Below are positions 40,253 through 49,258 of a stretch of DNA of 64,000 nt, piece by piece. A program made the position numbers and the translations under genes. Below the pieces are notes generated by a model that saw nothing but the letters and a program-made list of their open reading frames with translations, was not told the DNA's origin and searched no databases. Every line of letters starts with the position of its first letter. Position 1 is the stretch's first letter. The stretch is from the NCBI RefSeq assembly GCF_014650575.1, contig NZ_BMVF01000020.1:62001-126000 (forward strand), given 5' to 3'. The stretch comes from Streptomyces naganishii JCM 4654. GTDB taxonomy: Bacteria; Actinomycetota; Actinomycetes; Streptomycetales; Streptomycetaceae.

Positions 40253-40694
40253 CCCCCCGGCCCGCCGCGCCCCCACCCGGCGCGGCCGGCCGACGGGCGG
40301 CTCCCACCGCCCCGGCCGCTCGCCGGGTCCGCGCCCCGGAGCACGGCCGGCCCGGCCGTCCTCCGGTGGCCGGCCTCGCCCGCCCGGGCGCGCCGTCGCG
40401 CGGCCGCGCGACGCGCCGACGACCCGCCGACGACCCGCCGTGACGGCGGGCTGACGCGCCGCCCATCAGCCGCGGCGCCCCCGACGACCGGGCCTTAAGG
40501 AGCCGACCCCGCAGCCGCCCCCGCGCGATCGGCCCGCCGCACCCACCTCCCGAGGCGCACCCACCTCCCGAGGCGCAGCCGCCTGCTCTGCCGCGGCCTG
40601 CGGCGACGAAGGTGTGACGCGCGGTGACGCGCAGCCCCCCTGCTCACCGCCGCGTACTCCACGGTCCCCGGGCCGTATCGCGGTGGCGGCGAGG
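40253..40694. other. Intergenic region with repeats, no supported gene
   Basis: Arg/Ala-rich open frames here lack protein character. Contents: a hairpin CCCGCCG-TGA-CGGCGGG (40434-40450), preceded by short GACGACCCGCC repeats, which may terminate both neighbours, and two tandem 18-bp copies starting GCACCCACCTCCC at 40539-40556 and 40557-40574. Confidence 0.6.
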
Positions 40695-41255
40695 CTACGG
40701 CGTCGCCCGCAGGCGGGATCGGGCCTCCATCAGGGCGAAGCCCAGGAGGTTGGGGCCGCGCCACCGGCGTGGGTCGCCGGCCGCCTCGGCGTCGGCCGGG
40801 AGGCCTATGCCCCAGACGCGGTCGAGCGGGCTCGCTTCGACCAGGACCCGGTCGCCCGTGTTCAACAGGAACTCCCTCAGGTCCGGGTGGGCCGTGAATT
40901 TGTGGATGCTGCCCTCGGTCACCAGGGCGAACCGCTCTCGCGCCCACTTCTCCTCGTCGAAGCCGCGCACCAGGCGGCCCGACTTCTTGGCCTGCGCCGG
41001 ATGGCCCGCGGCCAGTACCCGCCGCTCCGCCTCCGCGTCCTGGAACAGCCGGGCCTTGCCGGCCATCATCCAGTGCTCCGCGCTCGCGTACGTCACCCCG
41101 TCCACGGTGAACGGCGAGGGCCACCACTGGCTCAGGCAGCTCGGGCCCACCCGGCCGTCGGGCCGCGGCCGGTGCCCCCAGAAGTGCAGGTACTTGACCC
41201 TCGCCCCCGCCTGGACCTGCCTGATCAGAACTTCCCAGGAATCGATCTTCCCCAT
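40695..41255 (-). CDS. NADAR-domain (DUF1768, YbiA-like) protein
   Basis: 186 residues from ATG 41255. Motifs: YLHFWGHRP, CLSQWWPSPFTVDGVTYASAEHWMMAGKA and GDRVLVEASPLDRVWGIGL, all typical of the NADAR fold, members of which are N-glycosidases acting on ADP-ribosyl or riboflavin-intermediate substrates. The conserved Glu of SAEHWMM and Trp/Asp of DRVWGIGL are present. No Shine-Dalgarno; CACACT seven bases upstream may be a -10 of a leaderless transcript. Physiological substrate unknown. It diverges from the second aldehyde dehydrogenase. Confidence 0.88.
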   Translation of the reverse strand: MGKIDSWEVLIRQVQAGARVKYLHFWGHRPRPDGRVGPSCLSQWWPSPFTVDGVTYASAEHWMMAGKARLFQDAEAERRVLAAGHPAQAKKSGRLVRGFDEEKWARERFALVTEGSIHKFTAHPDLREFLLNTGDRVLVEASPLDRVWGIGLPADAEAAGDPRRWRGPNLLGFALMEARSRLRATP

Positions 41256-41327
41256 GCACGCGAGTGTGGCACGCACCACTGACACTCCGTCCCCCCTTTT
41301 CCGCGCCGACTCGACACCTGGTCGACA

Positions 41328-41363
41328 GATTCCGTCGCGTAACCAAAAGGCAACAACGGAATC
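41328..41363. promoter_or_regulatory. Inverted repeat GATTCCGT-N20-ACGGAATC upstream of the pot operon
   Basis: Perfect 8-bp arms spaced 20 bp apart, ending two bases before the -35 box of the next promoter. Such a place suits an activator or a looping repressor of the dehydrogenase-potDABC operon. The right arm AACAACGGAAT shows a loose similarity with AACAACGAATT on the minus strand near the lrp start (34617-34628), too weak to call a shared motif. Confidence 0.6.
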
Positions 41364-41365
41364 AC

Positions 41366-41394
41366 TTGTTGGAGTCCCATAGCTCTGTCAGGAT
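41366..41394 (+). promoter_or_regulatory. Promoter TTGTTG-N17-CAGGAT for the aldehyde dehydrogenase-pot operon
   Basis: TTGTTG (41366-41371) and CAGGAT (41389-41394) are 17 bp apart. Predicted start is near 41401, giving a leader of about 65 bases with GGAGGAGAG before ATG 41467. Confidence 0.65.
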
Positions 41395-41466
41395 CGGCAC
41401 TCAAATCGAGCTGGAGCTACGCCAGCCGCCCCCGTGGAAGAGCGGGTGGCGGCGGAGGAGAGCGAC

Positions 41467-43002
41467 ATGCACAACCCGGGCACCGCCACCTCGGGCCGGT
41501 TTCCGGCCCACGAGCGTTTCGCGGACGGCGCACAGTTCATCGCGGGCCGCTCCGCCAAGGGCACCTCGGGCCGCACGCACGCGGTCGTCGACCCGGCCAC
41601 CGGCAGGGAGGTCCACGTCTACGACCTGGCCGGCACCGAGGACGTCGACGCCGCCGTAGCCGCCGCGCGCGAGGCGTTCCCCGGCTGGGCCGGCGCCACG
41701 CCGGGCGAGCGCTCGGACGCGATGCACCGCTTCGCGGCCGTCCTCGCCGACCGTGCCGAGGACCTGGCCCGCGCCGAGTCCCTGCAGTGCGGCAAGCCGC
41801 TGAAGCTGACCCGCGAGTTCGACGTGCCGGGCACCATCGACAACACGGCGTTCTTCGCGGGCGCCGCCCGCCACCTGCAGGGCCAGTCGGCCGGCGAGTA
41901 CTCCGGCGACCACACCTCCTACGTCCGCCGCGAGCCGATAGGCGTCGTAGGGTCCATCGCGCCCTGGAACTACCCGCTCCAGATGGCCGCCTGGAAGATC
42001 CTCCCGGCGATCGCGGCGGGCAACACCATCGTGCTGAAGCCCGCCGAGCTGACCCCGCTGACCTCGCTGATGTTCGCGCAGGCCGCCACCGACGCGGGCA
42101 TCCCGGACGGCGTGATCAACATCGTCACCGGCACCGGCCGGGAGGCCGGCGAGCACCTGGTCGGCCACCCGGACGTGGCGATGACCTCCTTCACCGGCTC
42201 CACGCGCGTCGGCAGGCGCGTCGCCGAGATCGCCACCGCCACCGTCAAGCGCCTGCACCTGGAGCTCGGCGGCAAGGCCCCCTTCGTGGTCTTCGACGAC
42301 GCCGACCTCGACGCGGCCGTCAACGGCGCGGTCGCGGGCGCCCTCATCAACACCGGCCAGGACTGCACCGCCGCCACGCGCGCGTATGTGCAGCGCCCGC
42401 TCTACGAGGCGTTCGTCGAGCGGACGGCCGCCCTGATGGAGACCGTGCGCCTGGGCGACCCGTTCGCCCACGGGACCGACCTCGGACCGCTCATCTCGCA
42501 CGCCCAGCGCGACCGGGTGGCCGGCTTCGTCGACCGGGCCCGCGCCTACGCGCGCGTGGTCACCGGCGGCGAGGCCCCCGAGGGCGAGCTGAAGGACGGC
42601 GCCTACTACCGGCCCACCCTGGTCGCCGACGCCCCGCAGGACAGCGAGATCGTCCAGTCGGAGATCTTCGGCCCGGTATTGGTCGTGCTGCCGTTCGACA
42701 GTGATGATGAGGGCATCCGGCTGGCCAACGACACTCCGTACGGTCTGGCCGCCTCGGCGTGGAGCCGGGACGTCTACCGGGCGAACCGGGCGACCCGGGA
42801 GATCAAGGCGGGATGCGTGTGGATCAACGACCACATCCCGATCATCAGCGAGATGCCGCACGGCGGATACGGACAGTCCGGCTTCGGCAAGGACATGTCC
42901 GCCTACTCCTTCGAGGAGTACACGCAGATCAAGCACGTCATGTTCGACAACACGGCGGTGGCCCGCAAGGACTGGCACCGCACGATCTTCGGGGACCGCT
43001 AG
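41467..43002 (+). CDS. Aldehyde dehydrogenase, gamma-aminobutyraldehyde type, first gene of pot operon
   Basis: 511 residues. ALDH motifs: APWNYPLQMAAWKILPAIAAGNT, catalytic Glu in LELGGKAPF, catalytic Cys in GQDCTAATR, and EMPHGGYGQSGFG. ATG 41467 has GGAGGA about 8 bases upstream; an earlier ATG (41434) is less likely. It belongs to the same group as the protein at 34774. Lying directly ahead of the polyamine importer, it probably oxidises aminoaldehydes from imported putrescine or spermidine. A 50-bp gap to potD suggests one transcript. Confidence 0.9.
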   Translation: MHNPGTATSGRFPAHERFADGAQFIAGRSAKGTSGRTHAVVDPATGREVHVYDLAGTEDVDAAVAAAREAFPGWAGATPGERSDAMHRFAAVLADRAEDLARAESLQCGKPLKLTREFDVPGTIDNTAFFAGAARHLQGQSAGEYSGDHTSYVRREPIGVVGSIAPWNYPLQMAAWKILPAIAAGNTIVLKPAELTPLTSLMFAQAATDAGIPDGVINIVTGTGREAGEHLVGHPDVAMTSFTGSTRVGRRVAEIATATVKRLHLELGGKAPFVVFDDADLDAAVNGAVAGALINTGQDCTAATRAYVQRPLYEAFVERTAALMETVRLGDPFAHGTDLGPLISHAQRDRVAGFVDRARAYARVVTGGEAPEGELKDGAYYRPTLVADAPQDSEIVQSEIFGPVLVVLPFDSDDEGIRLANDTPYGLAASAWSRDVYRANRATREIKAGCVWINDHIPIISEMPHGGYGQSGFGKDMSAYSFEEYTQIKHVMFDNTAVARKDWHRTIFGDR

Positions 43003-43052
43003 CCACCACCGGCCTGTGACCGGGCCGATCCTCCCGAAAGGGCACCACGCGC

Positions 43053-44300
43053 ATGGAGCAGTACGAGCCCGACCGCCTGGCTCCGGCCCAAGTGGCCGCC
43101 ATACGACGCAGCTTCCGCAACGGGCGGGCCTCCTTCACCCGTCGTTCGCTGCTGCGCGCCTCCGCGGGCGGCGCGCTCACCGTCGGCGGACTCGGGGCGC
43201 TGAGCGCCTGCGGGATCCCCGCGGCCGGCAAGACCCAGGGCGGCACCTCCGCCGAGGACCACTCGGCCAAGGAGAAGGTGGTGAACTTCTCCAACTGGCC
43301 CGAGTACATCGACGTCGACAGCAGCGGCAAGCACCACCCGACGCTGGAGACGTTCGCCAGGCGGACCGGCATCCAGGTCAAGTACACCGAGGACATCAAC
43401 GACAACAACGAGTTCTTCGGCAAGATCAAGCCGCAGCTCGCCGCCGGCCAGGACACCGGCCGGGACCTGATCGTCCTCACCGACTGGCTCGCCGCGCGGC
43501 TGATCCGCCTGGGCTGGGTGCAGAAGCTCGACCCGGCGAACCTGCCGCAGGCGTTCGCCAACCTGGCCGAGCAGTACCGCAGGCCCGACTGGGACCCGGG
43601 CCGCGCCTACTCCTACCCCTGGCAGGGCGTTTCCACGGTCATCGCCTACAACAAGAAGGCGCTGGACGGCATCGAGGTGAAGTCGGTCTCCGACCTGCTG
43701 GACAACCCCAAGCTCAAGGGCCGGGTCTCCTTCCTGTCCGAGATGCGCGACACCATGGGCATGACCGTGCTCGACATGGGCAAGGACCCGGCGAAGGTCA
43801 CCGACGACGACTTCGACGCGGCGATCGCCCGTCTCCAGAAGGCGGTCGACAAGGGGCAGATCCGCCGCTTCACCGGCAACGACTACACCTCCGACCTGGC
43901 CAAGGGCGACATCGCCGCCTGTGTCGCCTGGGGCGGGGACATCGTCCAGCTCCAGTCGGACAGCCCCGACGTCGACTACGTCATCCCGGACGCCGGCTGG
44001 CTCACCTCGACCGACAACATGCTGATCCCGAACAAGGCCCGCCACAAGGCCAACGCCGAACGGCTGATCGACTTCTTCTACGAGCCCCGGCAGGCCGCCC
44101 AGCTCTCCGCCTACGTCGCCTACATGAGCCCCGTCGACGGGGCGAAGGAGGAACTGGCCAAGATCGACAAGGCCTCCGCGGAGAACCCGCTGATCATCCC
44201 CACCAAGGACATGGTGGCCAAGGCCCACTCCTTCCGCGCCCTGAGCGACAAGGAAGAGGCGGCCTACGAAGAGAAGTTCGCGAAGCTCACAGGGGCGTGA
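43053..44300 (+). CDS. potD: Polyamine-binding lipoprotein PotD
   Basis: 415 residues. Substrate-binding protein of a spermidine/putrescine ABC importer. The N-terminus has a twin-arginine-like FTRRSLLRA followed by a hydrophobic stretch and lipobox LSAC (C53), suggesting Tat-exported lipoprotein. PotD-like blocks follow: VVNFSNWPEYIDVD, NNEFFGKIKPQLAAGQDTGRDLIV, LKGRVSFLSEMRDTMG and WGGDIVQLQSDSPDVDYVIPD. AAAGGG about 10 bases before the ATG. Its stop overlaps the region of the potA start. The order D-A-B-C differs from the E. coli A-B-C-D. Confidence 0.93.
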   Translation: MEQYEPDRLAPAQVAAIRRSFRNGRASFTRRSLLRASAGGALTVGGLGALSACGIPAAGKTQGGTSAEDHSAKEKVVNFSNWPEYIDVDSSGKHHPTLETFARRTGIQVKYTEDINDNNEFFGKIKPQLAAGQDTGRDLIVLTDWLAARLIRLGWVQKLDPANLPQAFANLAEQYRRPDWDPGRAYSYPWQGVSTVIAYNKKALDGIEVKSVSDLLDNPKLKGRVSFLSEMRDTMGMTVLDMGKDPAKVTDDDFDAAIARLQKAVDKGQIRRFTGNDYTSDLAKGDIAACVAWGGDIVQLQSDSPDVDYVIPDAGWLTSTDNMLIPNKARHKANAERLIDFFYEPRQAAQLSAYVAYMSPVDGAKEELAKIDKASAENPLIIPTKDMVAKAHSFRALSDKEEAAYEEKFAKLTGA

Positions 44301-44305
44301 CGACA

Positions 44306-45459
<1,154 letters not shown>

Positions 45460-45460
<1 letters not shown>

Positions 45461-46389
45461 TGACCGCAGTCACCGAGGCGCCCCCACCACTGGCGCCCAC
45501 CACCCCCGGCAAGAAGCCCCCGCGCAGGCGGGGCCGCCTCACTCCGTACTGGCTGCTGCTGCCCGGCATGCTCTGGCTCGTGGTGTTCTTCGCGCTGCCG
45601 ATGATCTACCAGGCCTCCACCTCCGTGCAGCAGGGCTCCCTGGAGGAGGGCTACAAGGTCACCTGGCACTTCGTGACCTACTGGGACGCGCTGTCGGAGT
45701 ACTGGCCGCAGTTCCTGCGCTCGGTCATGTACGCGGCCTCCGCGACCGTCCTGTGCCTGCTGCTCGGCTACCCGCTGGCCTACCTGATCGCCTTCCGCGC
45801 GGGGCGCTGGCGCAACCTGATCATGATCCTGGTGATCGCGCCGTTCTTCACCAGCTTCCTGATCCGCACTCTGGCCTGGAAGACGATCCTCGCCGACGGC
45901 GGGCCGGTCGTCGGCGCGCTGAACGCGCTGCACGTCCTGGACGTCACCAACTGGCTCGGCTGGACGGCCGGCGACCGGGTGCTCGCCACACCGCTGGCGG
46001 TGGTGTGCGGACTGACGTACAACTTCCTGCCGTTCATGATCCTGCCGCTCTACACCTCGCTGGAGCGCATCGACGGCCGGCTGCACGAGGCGGCGGGCGA
46101 CCTGTACGCCAGGCCCTGGACCACCTTCCGCAAGGTGACCTTCCCGCTGTCGATGCCGGGCGTGGTCTCCGGCACGCTGCTCACCTTCATCCCGGCGGCG
46201 GGCGACTACGTCAACGCCGAACTCCTCGGCTCCACCGACACCCGCATGATCGGCAACGTCATCCAGACCCAGTTCCTGCGGATCCTGGACTACCCGACGG
46301 CGGCCGCGCTGTCCTTCATCCTCATGGCCGCGATTCTCCTCATGGTCACGATCTACATCCGCAAGTCCGGGACGGAGGATCTGGTCTAA
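45460..46389 (+). CDS. potB: Polyamine ABC importer permease PotB
   Basis: 309 residues. About six membrane segments (YWLLLPGMLWLVVFFALPMIYQ at the start), with the EAA loop HEAAGDLYARPWTTFRKVTFPLSMPGV at about residue 205. ATG overlaps the potA stop by one base. A Pro-rich N-terminal cytosolic stretch of about 28 residues precedes the first helix. It forms the channel together with potC. Confidence 0.94.
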
Positions 46390-47190
46390 ATGCCCTTCGT
46401 CAACTGGCTCAAGCGCCGTCTCGTCGTCATCGCGGGACTGCTGACGCTCGGCTACCTGCTGCTGCCGAACGTCATCGTCACGGTGTTCTCCTTCAACAAG
46501 CCGAAGGGGCGCTTCAACTACCAGTGGCAGCAGTTCTCCACCGACGCCTGGAAGGACCCCTGCGGCGTCGCCGGCATGTGCGGCTCGCTGGGCATCAGCC
46601 TCCAGATCGCCCTGTGGGCGACGGTCGGCGCCACCCTCCTCGGCACGATGATCGCCTTCGCGCTGGTCCGCTACCGCTTCCGCGCGCGGGCCGCGGTGAA
46701 CTCGCTGATCTTCCTGCCGATGGCCATGCCCGAGGTGGTCATGGCGGCCTCGCTGCTCACCCTGTTCCTCAACATGGGCGCGCAGCTGGGCTTCTGGACC
46801 ATCCTCATCGCCCACATCATGTTCTGCCTGAGCTTCGTGGTCGTCGCGGTCAAGGCGCGCGTGATGTCGATGGACCCGCGCCTCGAGGAGGCCGCGCGCG
46901 ACCTGTACGCCTCGCCCGCGCAGACCTTCCTGCGGGTCACCCTGCCGATCGCGGCACCGGGCATCGCCGCCGGCGCGCTGCTGTCGTTCGCGCTCTCCTT
47001 CGACGACTTCATCATCACCAACTTCAACGCGGGCTCGACCGTCACCTTCCCCATGTTCGTGTGGGGTTCGGCGCAGCGCGGCACCCCCGTGCAGATCAAC
47101 GTCATCGGCACGGCCATGTTCCTCGTCGCCGTGCTGCTCGTGCTCGCCTCCATGCTCATCACCAACCGCCGCACCCGGCAGAAGGCATGA
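46390..47190 (+). CDS. potC: Polyamine ABC importer permease PotC
   Basis: 266 residues, about six membrane segments, EAA loop EEAARDLYASPAQTFLRVTLPIAAPGI near residue 165, and the family-typical FDDFIITNFNAG. The ATG follows directly after the potB stop. Completes the importer. The oxidase gene starts 30 bp downstream. Confidence 0.94.
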   Translation: MPFVNWLKRRLVVIAGLLTLGYLLLPNVIVTVFSFNKPKGRFNYQWQQFSTDAWKDPCGVAGMCGSLGISLQIALWATVGATLLGTMIAFALVRYRFRARAAVNSLIFLPMAMPEVVMAASLLTLFLNMGAQLGFWTILIAHIMFCLSFVVVAVKARVMSMDPRLEEAARDLYASPAQTFLRVTLPIAAPGIAAGALLSFALSFDDFIITNFNAGSTVTFPMFVWGSAQRGTPVQINVIGTAMFLVAVLLVLASMLITNRRTRQKA

Positions 47191-47220
47191 CCCGGGACAA
47201 CCCTGTGGGGAGTTGAAATC

Positions 47221-48648
47221 ATGGCCCCGAGTGCCATGAGCCGCAGCAACGACTGGACGAGATCCCTTTCCGAGGCGCAGCCGGTGCCGTACTGGCTGGA
47301 CGACCCCGGCCGGCCGCGCCCCGAGCCCGCGCTCACCGGCGCCGACGACTGCGACCTGCTGGTCGTCGGCGGCGGCTACAGCGGGCTGTGGACCGCGCTG
47401 ATCGCCAAGGAGCGCGACCCGGGCAGGGACGTGGTGCTGGTGGAGGGCCGCGAGGTGGGCTGGGCCGCCTCCGGCCGCAACGGCGGCTTCTGCGCCGCCT
47501 CCCTCACCCACGGCCTGGCCAACGGCCTCACCCGCTGGCCGGACGAGATCCACGCCCTGGAGGAGCTGGGCGCCCGCAACCTCGACGCCATCGAGGAGGC
47601 GGTCGCCCGGTACTCCATCGACTGCGACTTCGAGCGCACCGGCGAGATCGACGTCGCCACCGAGCCGTACCAGGCCCGGGAACTCAAGGACTGGTACGGG
47701 CAGTTGCAGGCCAAGGGCCTGGCCGAGGACATGGAGTACCTCGACAAGGACGCGGTGCGCGAACAGGTCGCCTCGCCCACCTTCGAGGCCGGCCTCCTGG
47801 ACCGCAGGGGCGTCGCCATGCTGCACCCCGCCAAGCTGGCCTGGGGCCTGAAGCGGGCCTGCCTGAGCCTCGGCGTCCGCGTGTACGAGCACACCCCAGC
47901 CCTCACCCTCAAGCCGTACGGTGCCGCAATGGCCGTACGCACCCCCTACGGGCAGGTGCGCGCCCGCCGGGTCGCGCTCGGCACCAACGTCTTCCCCAGC
48001 CTGGTCAGACGCGTCCGCTCCTACACCGTCCCGGTGTACGACTACGCGCTGATGACCGAGCCGCTCACGGACGGGCAGATGGCCTCGATCGGCTGGAAGA
48101 ACCGCCAGGGCCTCGGCGACAGCGCCAACCAGTTCCACTACTTCCGCCTGTCCGCCGACAACCGGATCCTGTGGGGCGGCTACGACGCCGTCTACCCCTA
48201 CGGCGGCCGGGTGCGCGCCGAGTACGACGACCGCCCGGAGACCTACGCCAAGCTCGCCGGGCACTTCTTCACCTGCTTCCCGCAGCTGGAGGGCGTCCGC
48301 TTCACCCACGCCTGGGGCGGGGCGATCGACACCTGCTCGCGCTTCTCGGCCTTCTTCGGCACCGCGCACGAGGGCAGGGTGGCGTACGCGGCCGGGTACA
48401 CGGGCCTGGGCGTGGGCGCGACCCGCTTCGGCGGCGAGGTGATGCTCGACCTGCTGGCGGGGGAGCGGACCGAGCGCACCGAGCTGGAGATGGTGCGCAG
48501 GAAGCCGCTGCCGTTCCCGCCCGAGCCGTTCGCGTGGACGGGCATCGCGCTCACCAAGTGGTCGCTGGCGCGGGCGGACGCGCACGGCGGCCGGCGCAAT
48601 CTGTGGCTGCGGACGATGGACCGGCTGGGGCTGGGCTTCGACAGCTGA
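47221..48648 (+). CDS. FAD-dependent oxidoreductase, PuuB-like (gamma-glutamylpolyamine oxidase type)
   Basis: 475 residues. The DAO-type FAD fold is visible: LLVVGGGYSGLWTALIAKE (GxGxxG), LVEGREVGWAASGRNGGF, and a C-terminal GRVAYAAGYTGLGVGATRFGGEVMLDLL. This is the layout of PuuB, which oxidises gamma-glutamylputrescine; glycine/sarcosine oxidases share it. ATG 47221 with GGGGAG about 9 bases up. As last gene of the pot operon it probably deaminates imported polyamine or its glutamyl derivative, feeding the aldehyde dehydrogenase at the operon head. The glutamyl-polyamine synthetase is not in this window. Confidence 0.88.
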   Translation: MAPSAMSRSNDWTRSLSEAQPVPYWLDDPGRPRPEPALTGADDCDLLVVGGGYSGLWTALIAKERDPGRDVVLVEGREVGWAASGRNGGFCAASLTHGLANGLTRWPDEIHALEELGARNLDAIEEAVARYSIDCDFERTGEIDVATEPYQARELKDWYGQLQAKGLAEDMEYLDKDAVREQVASPTFEAGLLDRRGVAMLHPAKLAWGLKRACLSLGVRVYEHTPALTLKPYGAAMAVRTPYGQVRARRVALGTNVFPSLVRRVRSYTVPVYDYALMTEPLTDGQMASIGWKNRQGLGDSANQFHYFRLSADNRILWGGYDAVYPYGGRVRAEYDDRPETYAKLAGHFFTCFPQLEGVRFTHAWGGAIDTCSRFSAFFGTAHEGRVAYAAGYTGLGVGATRFGGEVMLDLLAGERTERTELEMVRRKPLPFPPEPFAWTGIALTKWSLARADAHGGRRNLWLRTMDRLGLGFDS

Positions 48649-48781
48649 CCCCCCGGCGCACGCGAGCGCGGCCTGCGGGCCGGCCCACCAACGAGCGGCC
48701 CGTTCCCGCGCAATGGCCGACGGCGACCTCCCTCCACCTCGTGACCCGACCGGCGTCCACGAGGCGAAGGGAGGTCTTCTC

Positions 48782-49176
48782 ATGACGGCACCCGGGCGAG
48801 GACGGCGGTCCGGGGGCCGACGACGATCGCGCCGGCCCCCGAGTCGTGCGGCCGGCGGCGGGAGCGCGACCGGCGGGCGACCGCCCTGCCGCCCGCCGGA
48901 AAGGCCTGGGACGTACTGACCCTGCCGGGCCGCCTCGGTACGGGCGTGCTCGGCCGGGGCCGCCCCGCGGACCGCCGTGCCCAGTCCGGGCCGCGCCGCG
49001 CCGGCGGCAAGGCGTGCCGGCTGGTGCCGCCCGGCGGCTCGGGCGCCCTCCCCGAGCCAGCCCTGCTGGAACGGGTGATGCGCGAGGTGGCGGCGGGCCT
49101 GGCCGCGGGGAGGGCCGCCGCGCGGGGGGCGGGAACGCGGGGCCGGCCGGGCGGGCGGGGGTGCGGCGGGGCTTGA
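48782..49176 (+). pseudogene. Frame-disrupted Streptomyces-type hypothetical gene
   Basis: AAGGGAGGT (48767-48775) and ATG 48782 form an excellent translation start. The frame from that ATG gives only an Arg/Gly-rich 45-residue peptide ending at 48919. In the neighbouring frame (codons starting at 48781) typical third-position GC and a protein-like sequence run to 49176: GKAWDVLTLPGRLGTGVL, ACRLVPPGGSGALPEPALL. That frame has no start codon before 48946. A -1 or +2 shift shortly after the ATG would join the two. Real frameshift mutation, recoding or a sequence error are all possible. No function recognised. Confidence 0.5.
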
Positions 49177-49202
49177 CAAAGGAATTGGTCTGGACCAAGT
49201 TG
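49173..49202 (+). promoter_or_regulatory. Chitinase promoter with DasR-like operator
   Basis: TTGACA (49173-49178) is followed at 17-18 bp by CAAGTT/AAGTTG. Between them lies ATTGGTCTGGACCAAGT (49184-49200), with TTGGTC/GACCAA arms. This is close to the DasR-responsive element ACTGGTCTAGACCACT known at Streptomyces chitinase genes. GlcNAc-dependent repression is therefore likely. Confidence 0.85.
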
Positions 49203-49258
49203 GGCGCGCTCCACTTCCCATTCCCCGCCCTCCATCTCCCCCATGCCCGGAGGCACTT

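Noticed and set aside
40495..41346. Minus-strand frame overlapping the NADAR gene
   Set aside because: Runs in another phase across the well-supported NADAR protein and into low-complexity Arg/Gly sequence.
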